Positions 6,441-12,575 of a stretch of DNA of 12,575 nt are shown here, in pieces. The translations under genes were made by a program, and so were the position numbers. This DNA comes from an uncultured Anaerolineae bacterium. Its GTDB lineage: Bacteria > Chloroflexota > Anaerolineae > B4-G1 > DUEL01. The stretch is from assembly GCA_937942115.1 (NCBI GenBank), contig CALDFY010000225.1, positions 1 through 12,575 of the forward strand. The letters run 5' to 3'. The notes under the pieces are model-generated. The model did no database searches. It worked only from the letters and a program-made list of their open reading frames with translations, and was not told the DNA's origin. The number at the start of each line of letters is the position of its first letter. The first letter of the stretch is position 1.

Positions 6441-6478
6441 GGCTATGGGATTATAGCCTAACAGCGGGCAGCGGTCAA
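6441..6478 (-). promoter_or_regulatory. Strong sigma70-type promoter for the sortase-DUF6391 operon, with inverted repeat over the -10
   Basis: On the minus strand TTGACC (6478-6473) is followed after exactly 17 nt by TATAAT (6455-6450), five of six and six of six matches to consensus. The start point should fall near 6443, giving a leader of about 65 nt before the sortase ATG. GGCTAT (6458-6453) and ATAGCC (6446-6441) form an inverted repeat across the -10 and start point, a plausible operator. The promoter lies just after the recF stop, making the sortase gene the head of a new transcription unit. Confidence 0.82.
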
Positions 6479-6503
6479 ATCGGGCAGGCCCGAACGCTTC
6501 ACC

Positions 6504-7715
6504 TCAATACGGCCGGAGGATGCCCCCCTCCACCCGGAACAGGGCGGCCCGCTGGCGGAACGCCGGGCTGAACATCTCCGGATCGGTGGCGGTCAGAATG
6601 GCCTGCTCCACCCGGTCCACCTGGGAGAGAAGAAAGGCCCGCCGCTCGCCGTCCAGTTCCGCCAGCACCTCGTCCAGCAAGAGGACGGGGGATTCGCCCG
6701 TCGTCTCCTGCATCCAGGCCAGTTGGGCCATTTTGAGGGCCAGGACGGCCGTCCGTTGCTGGCCCCGCGAGCCGAAGATGCCCAGGTCCACATCGCCGAT
6801 GAGGAAACGCATCTCGTCCCGATGGGGGCCGGTGAGGGTCATCCCCCGCTCTATCTCCTCCTTTCGCCGCCCGCGCAGGCGCTGGAGAAAGGCCCGCTCC
6901 AGGTCCTCCACAGAGACACCCGGAGGGGGGCCGCCCGGTTCCTCCAGCGCCAGGCTCATCTGGTAGGTCAGCGCGGGCGGACGGGCGGGGTCAAAATTGG
7001 GCTGATACTCCAGACGGAGCCATTCCCGTCCGCCGGTCAGTTCCGCGTGCAGGGGGCCGGCGTGGCGGGAGAGGTCGGCGATGAGGCGGCGGCGGCCCCG
7101 GGCGACCGCGACCCCACTGCGGGCCAGTTGCTCGTCCAGCGGGTCCAGTTGGGCCGGGTCGCCGCCTTCTTCCGCCAGATGGCGCAGGAGGGCGTTTCGC
7201 TGCCGGAGGGTCTCCGTGTACGTCTCCAGGGCGGCCGCATAGGCGGCATCCACCTGGGAGAGGGTCGCGTCCAGGTAGTCCCGCCGCCCGGCGGGCGGCC
7301 CCGATACCAGGTCCACGTCCTGCGGCAGGAAGAGGACGACGTTCAGGCATCCGGTCAGGTCTCGCAGACGGCGGGGCTGGCGGTCCACCCGGATGCTTTT
7401 CTGGAGCCGGACGGCGCCGTTGGCGTTGGCCGTAACGCTCAGGGCAATGGCGATTTCCCGGACCCGATGGCGCCCGACCACTTCCGCCCGCAGGTAGGCG
7501 TAGGAAAGCCCTTCCCGCTCCGCCGCCCAGTTGATCAACTGGCGGTCTACGGCGGTGAGGGGGGAGCGACCCGTCGCCAGATAGTAGACGGCTTCCAGGA
7601 TGGAGGTCTTGCCCTGGGCGTTGCCACCGACCAGGAGGACGGGTCGGTCGGGCCATTCTATTTCCATACGGACGTAGTTGCGGAAGTTCTCCAGGCTGAG
7701 GGAACGGATGCGCAT
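6504..7715 (-). CDS. recF: DNA replication and repair protein RecF
   Basis: 403 aa from ATG 7715 (MRIRSLSLENFRNY, the standard RecF opening). RecF is an SMC-like ATPase that helps load RecA at gaps in DNA together with RecO and RecR. Visible motifs: Walker A GGNAQGKTS (30-38); signature GSRGQQRT with Ser316; Walker B SPVLLLDEVLAELD with Asp348 and Glu349, followed by the D-loop; TGPHRDE just before the signature, as is typical. Length matches the family. The frame extends 13 codons further to an ATG at 7754, but that extension (MTLDWQLRTDHTD) is encoded by the tandem repeat at 7728-7816 and is rejected. The ribosome site is weak. The gene is not beside dnaA/dnaN here. Confidence 0.95.
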   Translation of the reverse strand: MRIRSLSLENFRNYVRMEIEWPDRPVLLVGGNAQGKTSILEAVYYLATGRSPLTAVDRQLINWAAEREGLSYAYLRAEVVGRHRVREIAIALSVTANANGAVRLQKSIRVDRQPRRLRDLTGCLNVVLFLPQDVDLVSGPPAGRRDYLDATLSQVDAAYAAALETYTETLRQRNALLRHLAEEGGDPAQLDPLDEQLARSGVAVARGRRRLIADLSRHAGPLHAELTGGREWLRLEYQPNFDPARPPALTYQMSLALEEPGGPPPGVSVEDLERAFLQRLRGRRKEEIERGMTLTGPHRDEMRFLIGDVDLGIFGSRGQQRTAVLALKMAQLAWMQETTGESPVLLLDEVLAELDGERRAFLLSQVDRVEQAILTATDPEMFSPAFRQRAALFRVEGGILRPY

Positions 7716-7727
7716 GTCAGTGTGATC

Positions 7728-7816
7728 AGTCCGGAGTTGCCAGTCCAGAGTCATCGGTCGGAGTCGCCGGTCCGGAGTCGCCAGTCCGGAATCATCGGTC
7801 TACTCCGGACTCCGGA
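7728..7816. repeat. Imperfect 41-bp tandem repeat between recF and the M28 peptidase gene
   Basis: The unit GTCCGGAGT-GCCAGTCC-ATCATCGGTC occurs at 7728-7759 and 7769-7800 (32 nt, 5 mismatches), joined by GGAGTCGCC. After it, ACTCCGGACTCCGGACT (7802-7818) continues the theme and reaches the stop codon of the peptidase gene. The block fills nearly the whole space between the two genes. No promoter is recognisable within it. Confidence 0.7.
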
Positions 7817-9751
7817 CTATATTTCTACCAGCCCCAGGTCGGCCAGCCAGCGGAAGTACTCCGCAATCTGCGCGGTCGCTTCCAGCCCGGTCTCGTGGCG
7901 GATCAGTGCGGCGATTTCCGCGACGGTGCGGCGGCCGTCGGCCCAGTATTCGGCCAGCGCGGGGAGCGCGGAGGCCGTCTTCCGCACCCGCTGCTGGAAG
8001 TCCCACCAGCGGTCCCGGGTGGCTGCGTCCTGGCGGGCCACCCGCTCCTCCGGCTGCGCGGGGCCCCGGAGGAGTCGGCGGGGCACCCAATTCACTCCCT
8101 CCACCTCCGGCGGCACCGGGGCGGGGCGGTCGGCCAGGTCGTCGGCCACGCGGCGGTATTCCTGCGCGGCGAAGTCGGCGTCAGCGGCCTGATAGGAGGA
8201 GACGTCCACCGGGGCCAGCCGCCGGACGCTTTCCAGTGCCCCCCGATGGCGGTCTATCCGGTACTCCAGCTGCCGCCGGACCTCCTCCCGGCCCGGGCCG
8301 GATTCCCCGTCGGCCTCCGTCCGGGCGGCCTGGAGTTCGGCGATCACCCGCTGGCGGAAGCGGGCGGAGAGTTCCTGCGCCAGCCAGCGCGCTTCCCGTT
8401 CCCCCGCCTGGGCCAGCCAGTACGCGTAGAGGCCGGAGAGGGCCGCCACCCGACCCAGCATCTTCGGGTCCACCCGGTCCGGCGTGTCGGCGCTGGTGTG
8501 GTAGTACCGGTCGGGCCACTGGATGAGCATGGGCATCGGCACACCCACCGACGGATCGGAGAAGACATAGTGGTCGGAGCCGCCGCCGAAGGGGACGTCG
8601 GCGGTCCGGAAGAGCGGATAGCCGCCGGTACCGCCGAAGGTCTTCACCTCCGGCAGGAGGAGGTCGCGCAGGCGGGCCAGCGGCGCGCCGGTGAAGTTGG
8701 GCAGGGCCTCCGGTGGGGACTCCACCAGCAGGGAACCCCCGCATTGCTCCTGGTCCTGCCCGACCATGTCCAGGTTCAGGCCGGCGACCATGCGCGGGAT
8801 GCGGCTTTCGTTGAACGCCAGCCAGGCCAGACTTCCGGTGATTTCCGGCACCCAGAGGAAACGGATGGCGCGGCGGGGAGGGGCCAGTTCCCCCCGCGCG
8901 ATGAGCGCGGCCAGGGCGCGCGCCGTCTCCAGGAGCGCCGCCGCGCCGGAGGCGTTATCGTTGGCCGAGGGCTGGGGATGGCAGAGGTGGGCGACCAGGA
9001 CGATTTCCTCATCCGTCTCGCCGGGGATGAAGGCCTCCACCACCTCCAGCCAGCCGTTGTAGAGGTGCGCGTCTACGTGGGCGCGCACCCGCAGGGTGTG
9101 CTCCCGGGCCCGGCGGCGCAGCGCCTCCCCCTGGCGAGGGGTAAGGGCGAAGCCGAAGCCGCATGGCTCCTGCCCCTGCCACCAGAAGGAGGTGTACTGG
9201 ACGGCGTCGGGGAGGGTCCAGGCCGGGCGGACCGGCTCCTGTTCGGCCATGCCATCGTAGATGAGGCCGACGGCGCCCCGCCGGACGACGGCCAGGTCGT
9301 GGACCCGCCGGACGTTCCCCCGCGCCAGGACTACTTTGCCCGCCAGGTCTTTGCCCTCGTACTCGGCCTCCTCTTCGCCTTTTTCCAGGACGACGACTTC
9401 CGCCTCGCCGTCAAAGGGGAGGCTGCGGGCGACCAGGTGGAGGGGGAGGTCACGGAAGTCGGCCAGTTTCCGGGCCCCCTCGTCGGGCGTTATGAGGTGG
9501 AGCGTCGCCGCGCGGGCCTCCCACTCCTGGAACCCGGCCGCGCCCCAGAAGCGGGCGGTGTCGTCGGCGGGGAAGGAGGTGGTAACGGCTCTCAGGCCGG
9601 CGCGGGAGGCCTCTTCGGAAACCCACTCGGCGGCCCGGCGGAAGCCCGGGCTGGCCTGGATACGGTGGAAACGGGCGATTTCGGCCACGGCGCGGGCCGC
9701 TGCCGCGCCGGAGACTTCGTCCCGGATGATGGACCAAAGTTGATGGAACAC
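7817..9751 (-). CDS. M28-type zinc aminopeptidase (DUF4910-like) with PA-type insert and C-terminal winged-helix-like domain
   Basis: 644 aa from GTG 9751; CAGGAG 8 nt upstream serves as ribosome site. The catalytic domain shows the M28 di-zinc ligand pattern: HLCH (His255, His258), SANDNASG (Asp265), PEITG (Glu303), LNLDMVGQD (Asp328) and RYYHTSADTPD (His418). A region around 110-170 (VVVLEKGEEE, GKVVLARGNV, GAVGLIYDG) looks like an inserted protease-associated domain. Residues about 600-644 (DGRRTVAEIAALI, then YFRWLADLGLVEI) resemble the PqqD/winged-helix type tail found on many peptide-handling proteins. No signal peptide is visible, so it is probably cytoplasmic; the substrate is unknown. 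It follows the NBR1-domain remnant by only 5 nt, so the two were probably one operon. Confidence 0.87.
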   Translation of the reverse strand: MFHQLWSIIRDEVSGAAAARAVAEIARFHRIQASPGFRRAAEWVSEEASRAGLRAVTTSFPADDTARFWGAAGFQEWEARAATLHLITPDEGARKLADFRDLPLHLVARSLPFDGEAEVVVLEKGEEEAEYEGKDLAGKVVLARGNVRRVHDLAVVRRGAVGLIYDGMAEQEPVRPAWTLPDAVQYTSFWWQGQEPCGFGFALTPRQGEALRRRAREHTLRVRAHVDAHLYNGWLEVVEAFIPGETDEEIVLVAHLCHPQPSANDNASGAAALLETARALAALIARGELAPPRRAIRFLWVPEITGSLAWLAFNESRIPRMVAGLNLDMVGQDQEQCGGSLLVESPPEALPNFTGAPLARLRDLLLPEVKTFGGTGGYPLFRTADVPFGGGSDHYVFSDPSVGVPMPMLIQWPDRYYHTSADTPDRVDPKMLGRVAALSGLYAYWLAQAGEREARWLAQELSARFRQRVIAELQAARTEADGESGPGREEVRRQLEYRIDRHRGALESVRRLAPVDVSSYQAADADFAAQEYRRVADDLADRPAPVPPEVEGVNWVPRRLLRGPAQPEERVARQDAATRDRWWDFQQRVRKTASALPALAEYWADGRRTVAEIAALIRHETGLEATAQIAEYFRWLADLGLVEI

Positions 9752-9756
9752 AGGGG

Positions 9757-10393
9757 TTACTCCTGCACCCGGATGCGGACCCAGATGGTATCCCCGAAAC
9801 GGTTCCCCGAGGGGTCCTGCATCTGCCAGTACATCTTATACTCCCCCGGGGCGGTGGGGGCAAAGAGGGTGACCAGCACTACCGCCTTGTTCCCGCTGGC
9901 CGTGGGCGGCACGTAGGGGGACTCCCACGCCAGTGCGGCCCCGCCCGCGTACACCAGACGGTATCCCTCCTCCCAGTGGCACGTCCCTGTATTTTTGAGC
10001 AGCCACGCTTTGTAGATGCGCTGGCCGGGGCTGACGACCGGGACAATCCCCTGCGCGGGGTTGTCTTCGTACGTCAGGTCAGCCAGGAACAGCGCGCCGT
10101 TGGTGCAATACGACGGGGAAGGCGGGAGTTCGGGCGTCTGGACGTCCATTTCTATGCGGGACCGGTCCCCGAAGGGATTCCCGGCCGGGTCTTTCATCTG
10201 CCACCACCCCTCGGAGTGGCCGGGGGTACTGGGGGCCGAGATGCGCTCATGGAGTTTGATGCTCTCCCCGATGCCGACTCCCCGGATGGAGAGGAACGGC
10301 GGCGCCCCGATGGCCCGGCTTCCGGCGAACGCCCACCTCAGGCCGGCGCTCCAGACGCACGTGCTCTTGTTCGTGATCGTCCACCTTTATGAA
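9757..10393 (-). pseudogene. Truncated, frameshifted gene for a protein with two NBR1-type Ig-like (FW) domains
   Basis: The open frame from 10386 to the TAA at 9757-9759 encodes two tandem Ig-like domains of the NBR1 FW type. Copy 2 reads IYKAWLLKNTGTCHW, then FAPTAPGEYKMYWQM and NRFGDTIWVRIRV. Copy 1 reads WTITNKSTCVW, then ISAPSTPGHSEGWWQMKD and NPFGDRSRIEMDV. No ATG, GTG or TTG occurs in frame until ATG 10197, which lies at the end of copy 1. Just upstream a TAA (10389-10387) closes the frame, but in another frame the same DNA reads FIKV. Adding two bases at 10381-10384 (GTGG to GTGTGG) would give FIKVWTITN, aligning with copy 2 (IYKAW). Beyond that the sequence is repeat. So the gene lost its 5' part and carries a frameshift; ATG 10197 might still give a 146-aa product. 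Extracellular use of FW domains is usual in bacteria; function unknown. Confidence 0.75.
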
Positions 10394-10408
10394 GGTGCTT
10401 AGAAAGTC

Positions 10409-10496
10409 ACCACGAAGGCACAAAGACACCAAGAAACGGAAAAATTTCTCGCTTTTTTCACCCTTTAGACACTTTGTGCCTTTGTGTCTTGGTGGT
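10409..10496. repeat. Imperfect 25-bp inverted repeat (CACAAAG type) in the divergent intergenic region
   Basis: Left arm 10409-10433 (ACCACGAAGGCACAAAGACA, continuing CCAAG) and right arm 10472-10496 (CTTTGTGCCTTTGTGTCTTG, continuing GTGGT) are inverted copies with about four mismatches, separated by 38 nt of AT-richer DNA. Composition differs sharply from the GC-rich surroundings. This looks like a small non-autonomous element or paired dispersed repeat that came to lie against the truncated NBR1 gene. A CACCTT/AAGGTG mini-hairpin (10382-10397) marks the boundary. Confidence 0.65.
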
Positions 10497-10533
10497 TTAT
10501 TGCCTTGCCTTGACTTTTTCAGCAATCTCCAAC

Positions 10534-10571
10534 GTTCGGGAGAGGGGAGGGGATTAGGGGGAGGGGTGAGG
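10534..10571 (+). repeat. G-rich dispersed repeat supplying the glycoside hydrolase start
   Basis: GTTCGGGAGAGGGGAGGGG (10534-10552) is identical to 1329-1347, and the end GGGGGAGGGGTGAGG matches 1350-1364. The GTG within it is the likely start codon of the next gene, and its G-rich body would act as ribosome site. Confidence 0.75.
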
Positions 10572-11642
10572 AAACTCCTCCGCCTGGCCCTCTTCCTCCT
10601 CATCCTCCAGGCCCTCCGCCCGCCGCGCGTCCTGGTGGTCGTCGGCCCGCCCCAGGAAGTGCGCACCACCAATCCCCTTGTCGGCGTCCACACTCGCCTC
10701 ACCGACGAGGTGGAAGAGTGGAAAATCCAGCGCACCCTCCAGATGGTCCGGGAGATGGGCGCGCCCTGGATCGTGGAGTTTTTCCCCTGGCCGTATATAG
10801 AACCCCGTCCGGGTCAGTTTGACTGGGCCCATTCCGACATGGTTATCCGCCACGCCCGCGCCCAGGGGCTGACGGTCATCGCCCGGCTGGGGTTTGTGCC
10901 CGACTGGGCCCGCCCGAAGGACACTACCTTTAACTACATTGACCCCGAATATTACGATGAGTTTGCCGCCTTTGTCGCCGCTTTTCTGGCCCGATACCGG
11001 GGGAAAGTAGACCACGTCATCATCTGGAACGAGCCGAACCTGAGCCTGGAATGGGGCTACCGGCCGGTGGACCCCGTCGCCTACACGGAGATGCTGAGGG
11101 CCGTCTATCCGGCGGCCCATGCGGCCAACCCCGACGCGGTGGTGCTGGCGGGCGCCCTGGCTCCCACCCTGGAGCCGCCGGGGAGCCCGGCCGGTCTGAA
11201 CGACCTGGACTATCTGGAGGGGATGTATGCCGCCGGGGCGGCCCCCTACTTTGACGCCCTGGCCGTCCACGCCTACGGGACGGGATTCCCGCCGGAGGCT
11301 GACCCGGCCCCGGACGTCATCAACTTCCGCCGGACCGAACTCCTGCGGGCGGTCATGGAGGCCCACGGGGATGGCCACAAACCCGTCTACATCACCGAGG
11401 GGGGATGGAACGACCACCCCCGCTGGGCGCGCGCCGTCCGCCCGGCCCAGCGCGTCGCCTACACCGTCGGCGCCTACGAGTGGGCCCGCCAGAACTGGCC
11501 CTGGTGCCGGGCCGTCGTCTTCTGGGCGTTCCGCTACCCCGCCCCCCTCCGCAGCTTCCAGGACTACTACACCTTCATCACCGACGACTTCCGCCCCAAG
11601 CCCGTCTATCTGGCGGTGCAGGAGTATACGGGGAATCAATGA
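10566..11642 (+). CDS. Cellulase-like (GH5/GH39 clan A) glycoside hydrolase with N-terminal signal anchor
   Basis: 358 aa from GTG 10566. Residues 1-26 (basic RKLLR then LALFLLILQAL) are a signal peptide or anchor. The rest is a TIM-barrel of the retaining clan A type: WIVEFFPWPYIEPRPGQFDW early, then VDHVIIWNEPN with general acid Glu156, and KPVYITEGGW with nucleophile Glu278. The barrel continues to the end (VVFWAFRYPAP). These enzymes hydrolyse beta-glycosidic bonds; the exact substrate and GH family are not decidable here. An upstream ATG at 10389 is in frame, but the added 59 residues are translated from two repeats, so I reject it. It is the first gene of the plus-strand unit; its stop TGA overlaps the repeat that precedes the next gene. 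No convincing promoter was found upstream. Confidence 0.85.
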   Translation: MRKLLRLALFLLILQALRPPRVLVVVGPPQEVRTTNPLVGVHTRLTDEVEEWKIQRTLQMVREMGAPWIVEFFPWPYIEPRPGQFDWAHSDMVIRHARAQGLTVIARLGFVPDWARPKDTTFNYIDPEYYDEFAAFVAAFLARYRGKVDHVIIWNEPNLSLEWGYRPVDPVAYTEMLRAVYPAAHAANPDAVVLAGALAPTLEPPGSPAGLNDLDYLEGMYAAGAAPYFDALAVHAYGTGFPPEADPAPDVINFRRTELLRAVMEAHGDGHKPVYITEGGWNDHPRWARAVRPAQRVAYTVGAYEWARQNWPWCRAVVFWAFRYPAPLRSFQDYYTFITDDFRPKPVYLAVQEYTGNQ

Positions 11643-11700
11643 AATGACCAATGGTGGAATGACCAATGAGGAAATGACCAATGATGGAATGACCAATGAC
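11641..11700 (+). repeat. Four 15-bp tandem repeats (GRAATGACCAATGRN) at the start of the solute-binding protein gene
   Basis: The 60 bp divide into two 30-bp units with only two differences, or four 15-bp units. Each unit has an in-frame ATG (11644, 11659, 11674, 11689), so the encoded protein starts with four MTNxx pentapeptides. The repeat begins at the stop codon of the preceding gene. Confidence 0.9.
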
Positions 11701-12570
11701 CCTGCGACCTGCTCCCTGCTCCTTGCAACCTGCCTCCTGCTCCTCGCCGCCTGTTCCCCTGCCGACCGCCTGGACCGGATTCTGGAGACCGGAGTCCTGC
11801 GGGTGGGGATGGACGCCAGTTATCCGCCCTTTGAGTCCATAGACGGAGAGGGGAACCTGGTGGGGCTGGATGTGGACCTGGGGCGGGAACTGGCGGCGCG
11901 GCTGGGGGTGGAGGCCCATTTTGCCGCCAATCTCTCCTACGACGGCCTTTACGACGCGCTGACCGCCGACCGGGTGGATGTGCTCATCTCGGCGCTCTAT
12001 GTGGACCCGATGCGGATGGCGGATTTCGCCTATTCCCGGTCGTACTTCAACGCCGGGCAGGTCCTGGTGGTGCGGACGGGGACGGCGGGCGTTGCGGGGA
12101 TGACCGACCTGGCGGGACGGACCCTGGCGGTGGAATGGGGAAGTGAGGGGGACGTGGTGGCCCGGCAGTGGGCCCGGCGGCTGGTCGGCCTGACGGTTCT
12201 CCCCTGCCCGACGGCGGAGGAGGCACTGGCGCAGGTCGCCTCCGGCGCAGCCGACGCCGCGCTGGTGGACCATCTCTCCGCGCTGGCGGCGATGGGGAAG
12301 GGCCTGCCGCTGGAGACCGTCGGCGACCCGGTGACCGACGAACTCTACGCCGTCGCCGTCCGGCGGAGGGACGGCGCGCTCCTGCGCGCGGTCAACGGCG
12401 CGCTGACGGCGATGGAAGAGGACGGGACCCTGCCCCGCCTGCGGCGGAGATGGCTCGGGGGTACACCACCCTCAGCGCGACGCGGCCCACGATCAACCAA
12501 GCCGAGCTTCTGGCCGTTGGGTGGGCGTTGCTATGGGTGCTGCGCTTGCGCCCGGAGCTGCCGGTGGTGA
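11644..12570 (+). CDS. Family-3 extracellular solute-binding lipoprotein (amino-acid ABC transporter type), aberrant C-terminus
   Basis: 308 aa from ATG 11644; the ATGs at 11659, 11674 and 11689 are equally possible because each lies in the tandem repeat. A lipoprotein signal (LLLATCLLLLAAC) has lipobox LAAC with Cys37. The domain follows: GVLRVGMDASYPPFESIDGE, GLDVDLGRELAARLG, LTADRVDVLISAL, then ALVDHLSALAA and DELYAVAVRRRDGALLRAVN, all SBP_bac_3 hallmarks, ending with LRRRWLGG near 12462. Such proteins capture small polar solutes outside the membrane for an ABC importer; the ligand is unknown and no permease gene is visible. The last 35 codons (12463-12567) form a Cys/Arg-rich tail unlike the family and are the shadow of another frame, so the native stop may have been lost. 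Confidence 0.85.
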   Translation: MTNGGMTNEEMTNDGMTNDPATCSLLLATCLLLLAACSPADRLDRILETGVLRVGMDASYPPFESIDGEGNLVGLDVDLGRELAARLGVEAHFAANLSYDGLYDALTADRVDVLISALYVDPMRMADFAYSRSYFNAGQVLVVRTGTAGVAGMTDLAGRTLAVEWGSEGDVVARQWARRLVGLTVLPCPTAEEALAQVASGAADAALVDHLSALAAMGKGLPLETVGDPVTDELYAVAVRRRDGALLRAVNGALTAMEEDGTLPRLRRRWLGGTPPSARRGPRSTKPSFWPLGGRCYGCCACARSCRW

Positions 12571-12575
12571 TCCAC
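12450..12575 (+). CDS. Possible RNase H-like domain protein, partial (runs off right edge)
   Basis: A frame open from ATG 12450 to the window end reads 42 residues including ATRPTINQAELLAVGWALLW and LPVVIH. The T-x-N-x-AEL signature followed by a WAL helix and a VVIH strand resembles the middle of an RNase H or RVT_3 domain, in which the Glu of AEL is catalytic. The first catalytic Asp, normally about 38 residues before that Glu, is absent: only 18 residues precede it, and the upstream sequence in this frame (GRGRDPAPPAAE) looks like a shadow of the solute-binding gene. It may therefore be truncated at a junction near 12450-12463. A transposase catalytic core (IHSD strand) is an alternative. 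Weak call based on a short segment. Confidence 0.4.
   Translation, partial: MARGYTTLSATRPTINQAELLAVGWALLWVLRLRPELPVVIH

Noticed and set aside
7895..9916. 673-codon plus-strand open frame opposite the M28 peptidase
   Set aside because: The minus strand encodes a complete zinc peptidase with all metal ligands; the plus frame shows no recognisable motif.
10386..10393. Programmed ribosomal frameshift in the NBR1-domain gene
   Set aside because: No slippery heptamer or stimulatory structure is seen, and coding similarity stops directly upstream, so decay is simpler.
10389..10565. 59-residue extension of the glycoside hydrolase from ATG 10389
   Set aside because: It is translated entirely from the CACAAAG and G-rich repeats and would place the signal peptide internally.
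11641..11700. CRISPR-like array
   Set aside because: Units are 15 bp, contiguous and lack spacers; they are translated in frame into a lipoprotein start.
1..12575. Defence system, phage or integrative element
   Set aside because: No integrase, transposase, toxin-antitoxin, restriction or CRISPR-associated gene is visible; the genes are replication, repair and envelope functions.

Overview
The window looks like a piece of chromosome from a high-G+C bacterium, most likely a Chloroflexota (Anaerolineae-like) lineage. That is inference from the style of the proteins: a sortase with a long Pro/Thr linker, a lamin-tail plus DUF11 exoprotein, NBR1-type Ig domains, a DUF6391 protein, and many short dispersed repeats between genes. 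No rRNA, tRNA or CRISPR array is visible.

Layout. Positions 1-10393 are read on the minus strand, 10566-12575 on the plus strand. On the minus strand in transcription order: a decapitated, frameshifted NBR1-domain gene (9757-10393); an M28-type metallopeptidase (7817-9751); recF (6504-7715); a strong sigma70-type promoter (6450-6478); then sortase (5632-6378), a DUF6391 membrane protein (5116-5622), holA (4060-5034), a TgpA-like membrane transglutaminase (1499-3841), and a secreted LTD/DUF11 protein that leaves the window at base 1. On the plus strand: a secreted or membrane-anchored glycoside hydrolase (10566-11642), a family-3 solute-binding lipoprotein (11644-12570), and, overlapping its end in another frame, a fragment resembling RNase H that runs off the right edge.

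Together the genes mix housekeeping replication and repair (holA, recF) with cell-surface functions (sortase, transglutaminase, secreted LTD protein, glycoside hydrolase, lipoprotein). The sortase and DUF6391 genes are tightly coupled. There is no integrase, transposase or defence system.

The most striking property is the junctions. Almost every gene boundary carries a short repeat of a different family: a G-rich GGGAGAGGGGAGGGG family, an AATCCGCG family, a multi-hairpin block, a 20-bp perfect hairpin, a 41-bp tandem, a CACAAAG inverted pair, and an ATGACCAATG tandem. Several of these repeats supply the start codon or N-terminal codons of the gene they abut. Two promoter-like sites, one before the sortase and one with no gene behind it, share the same two sequence blocks at exactly the same spacing. 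The NBR1-gene remnant and the solute-binding-protein/RNase H overlap look like rearrangement scars.
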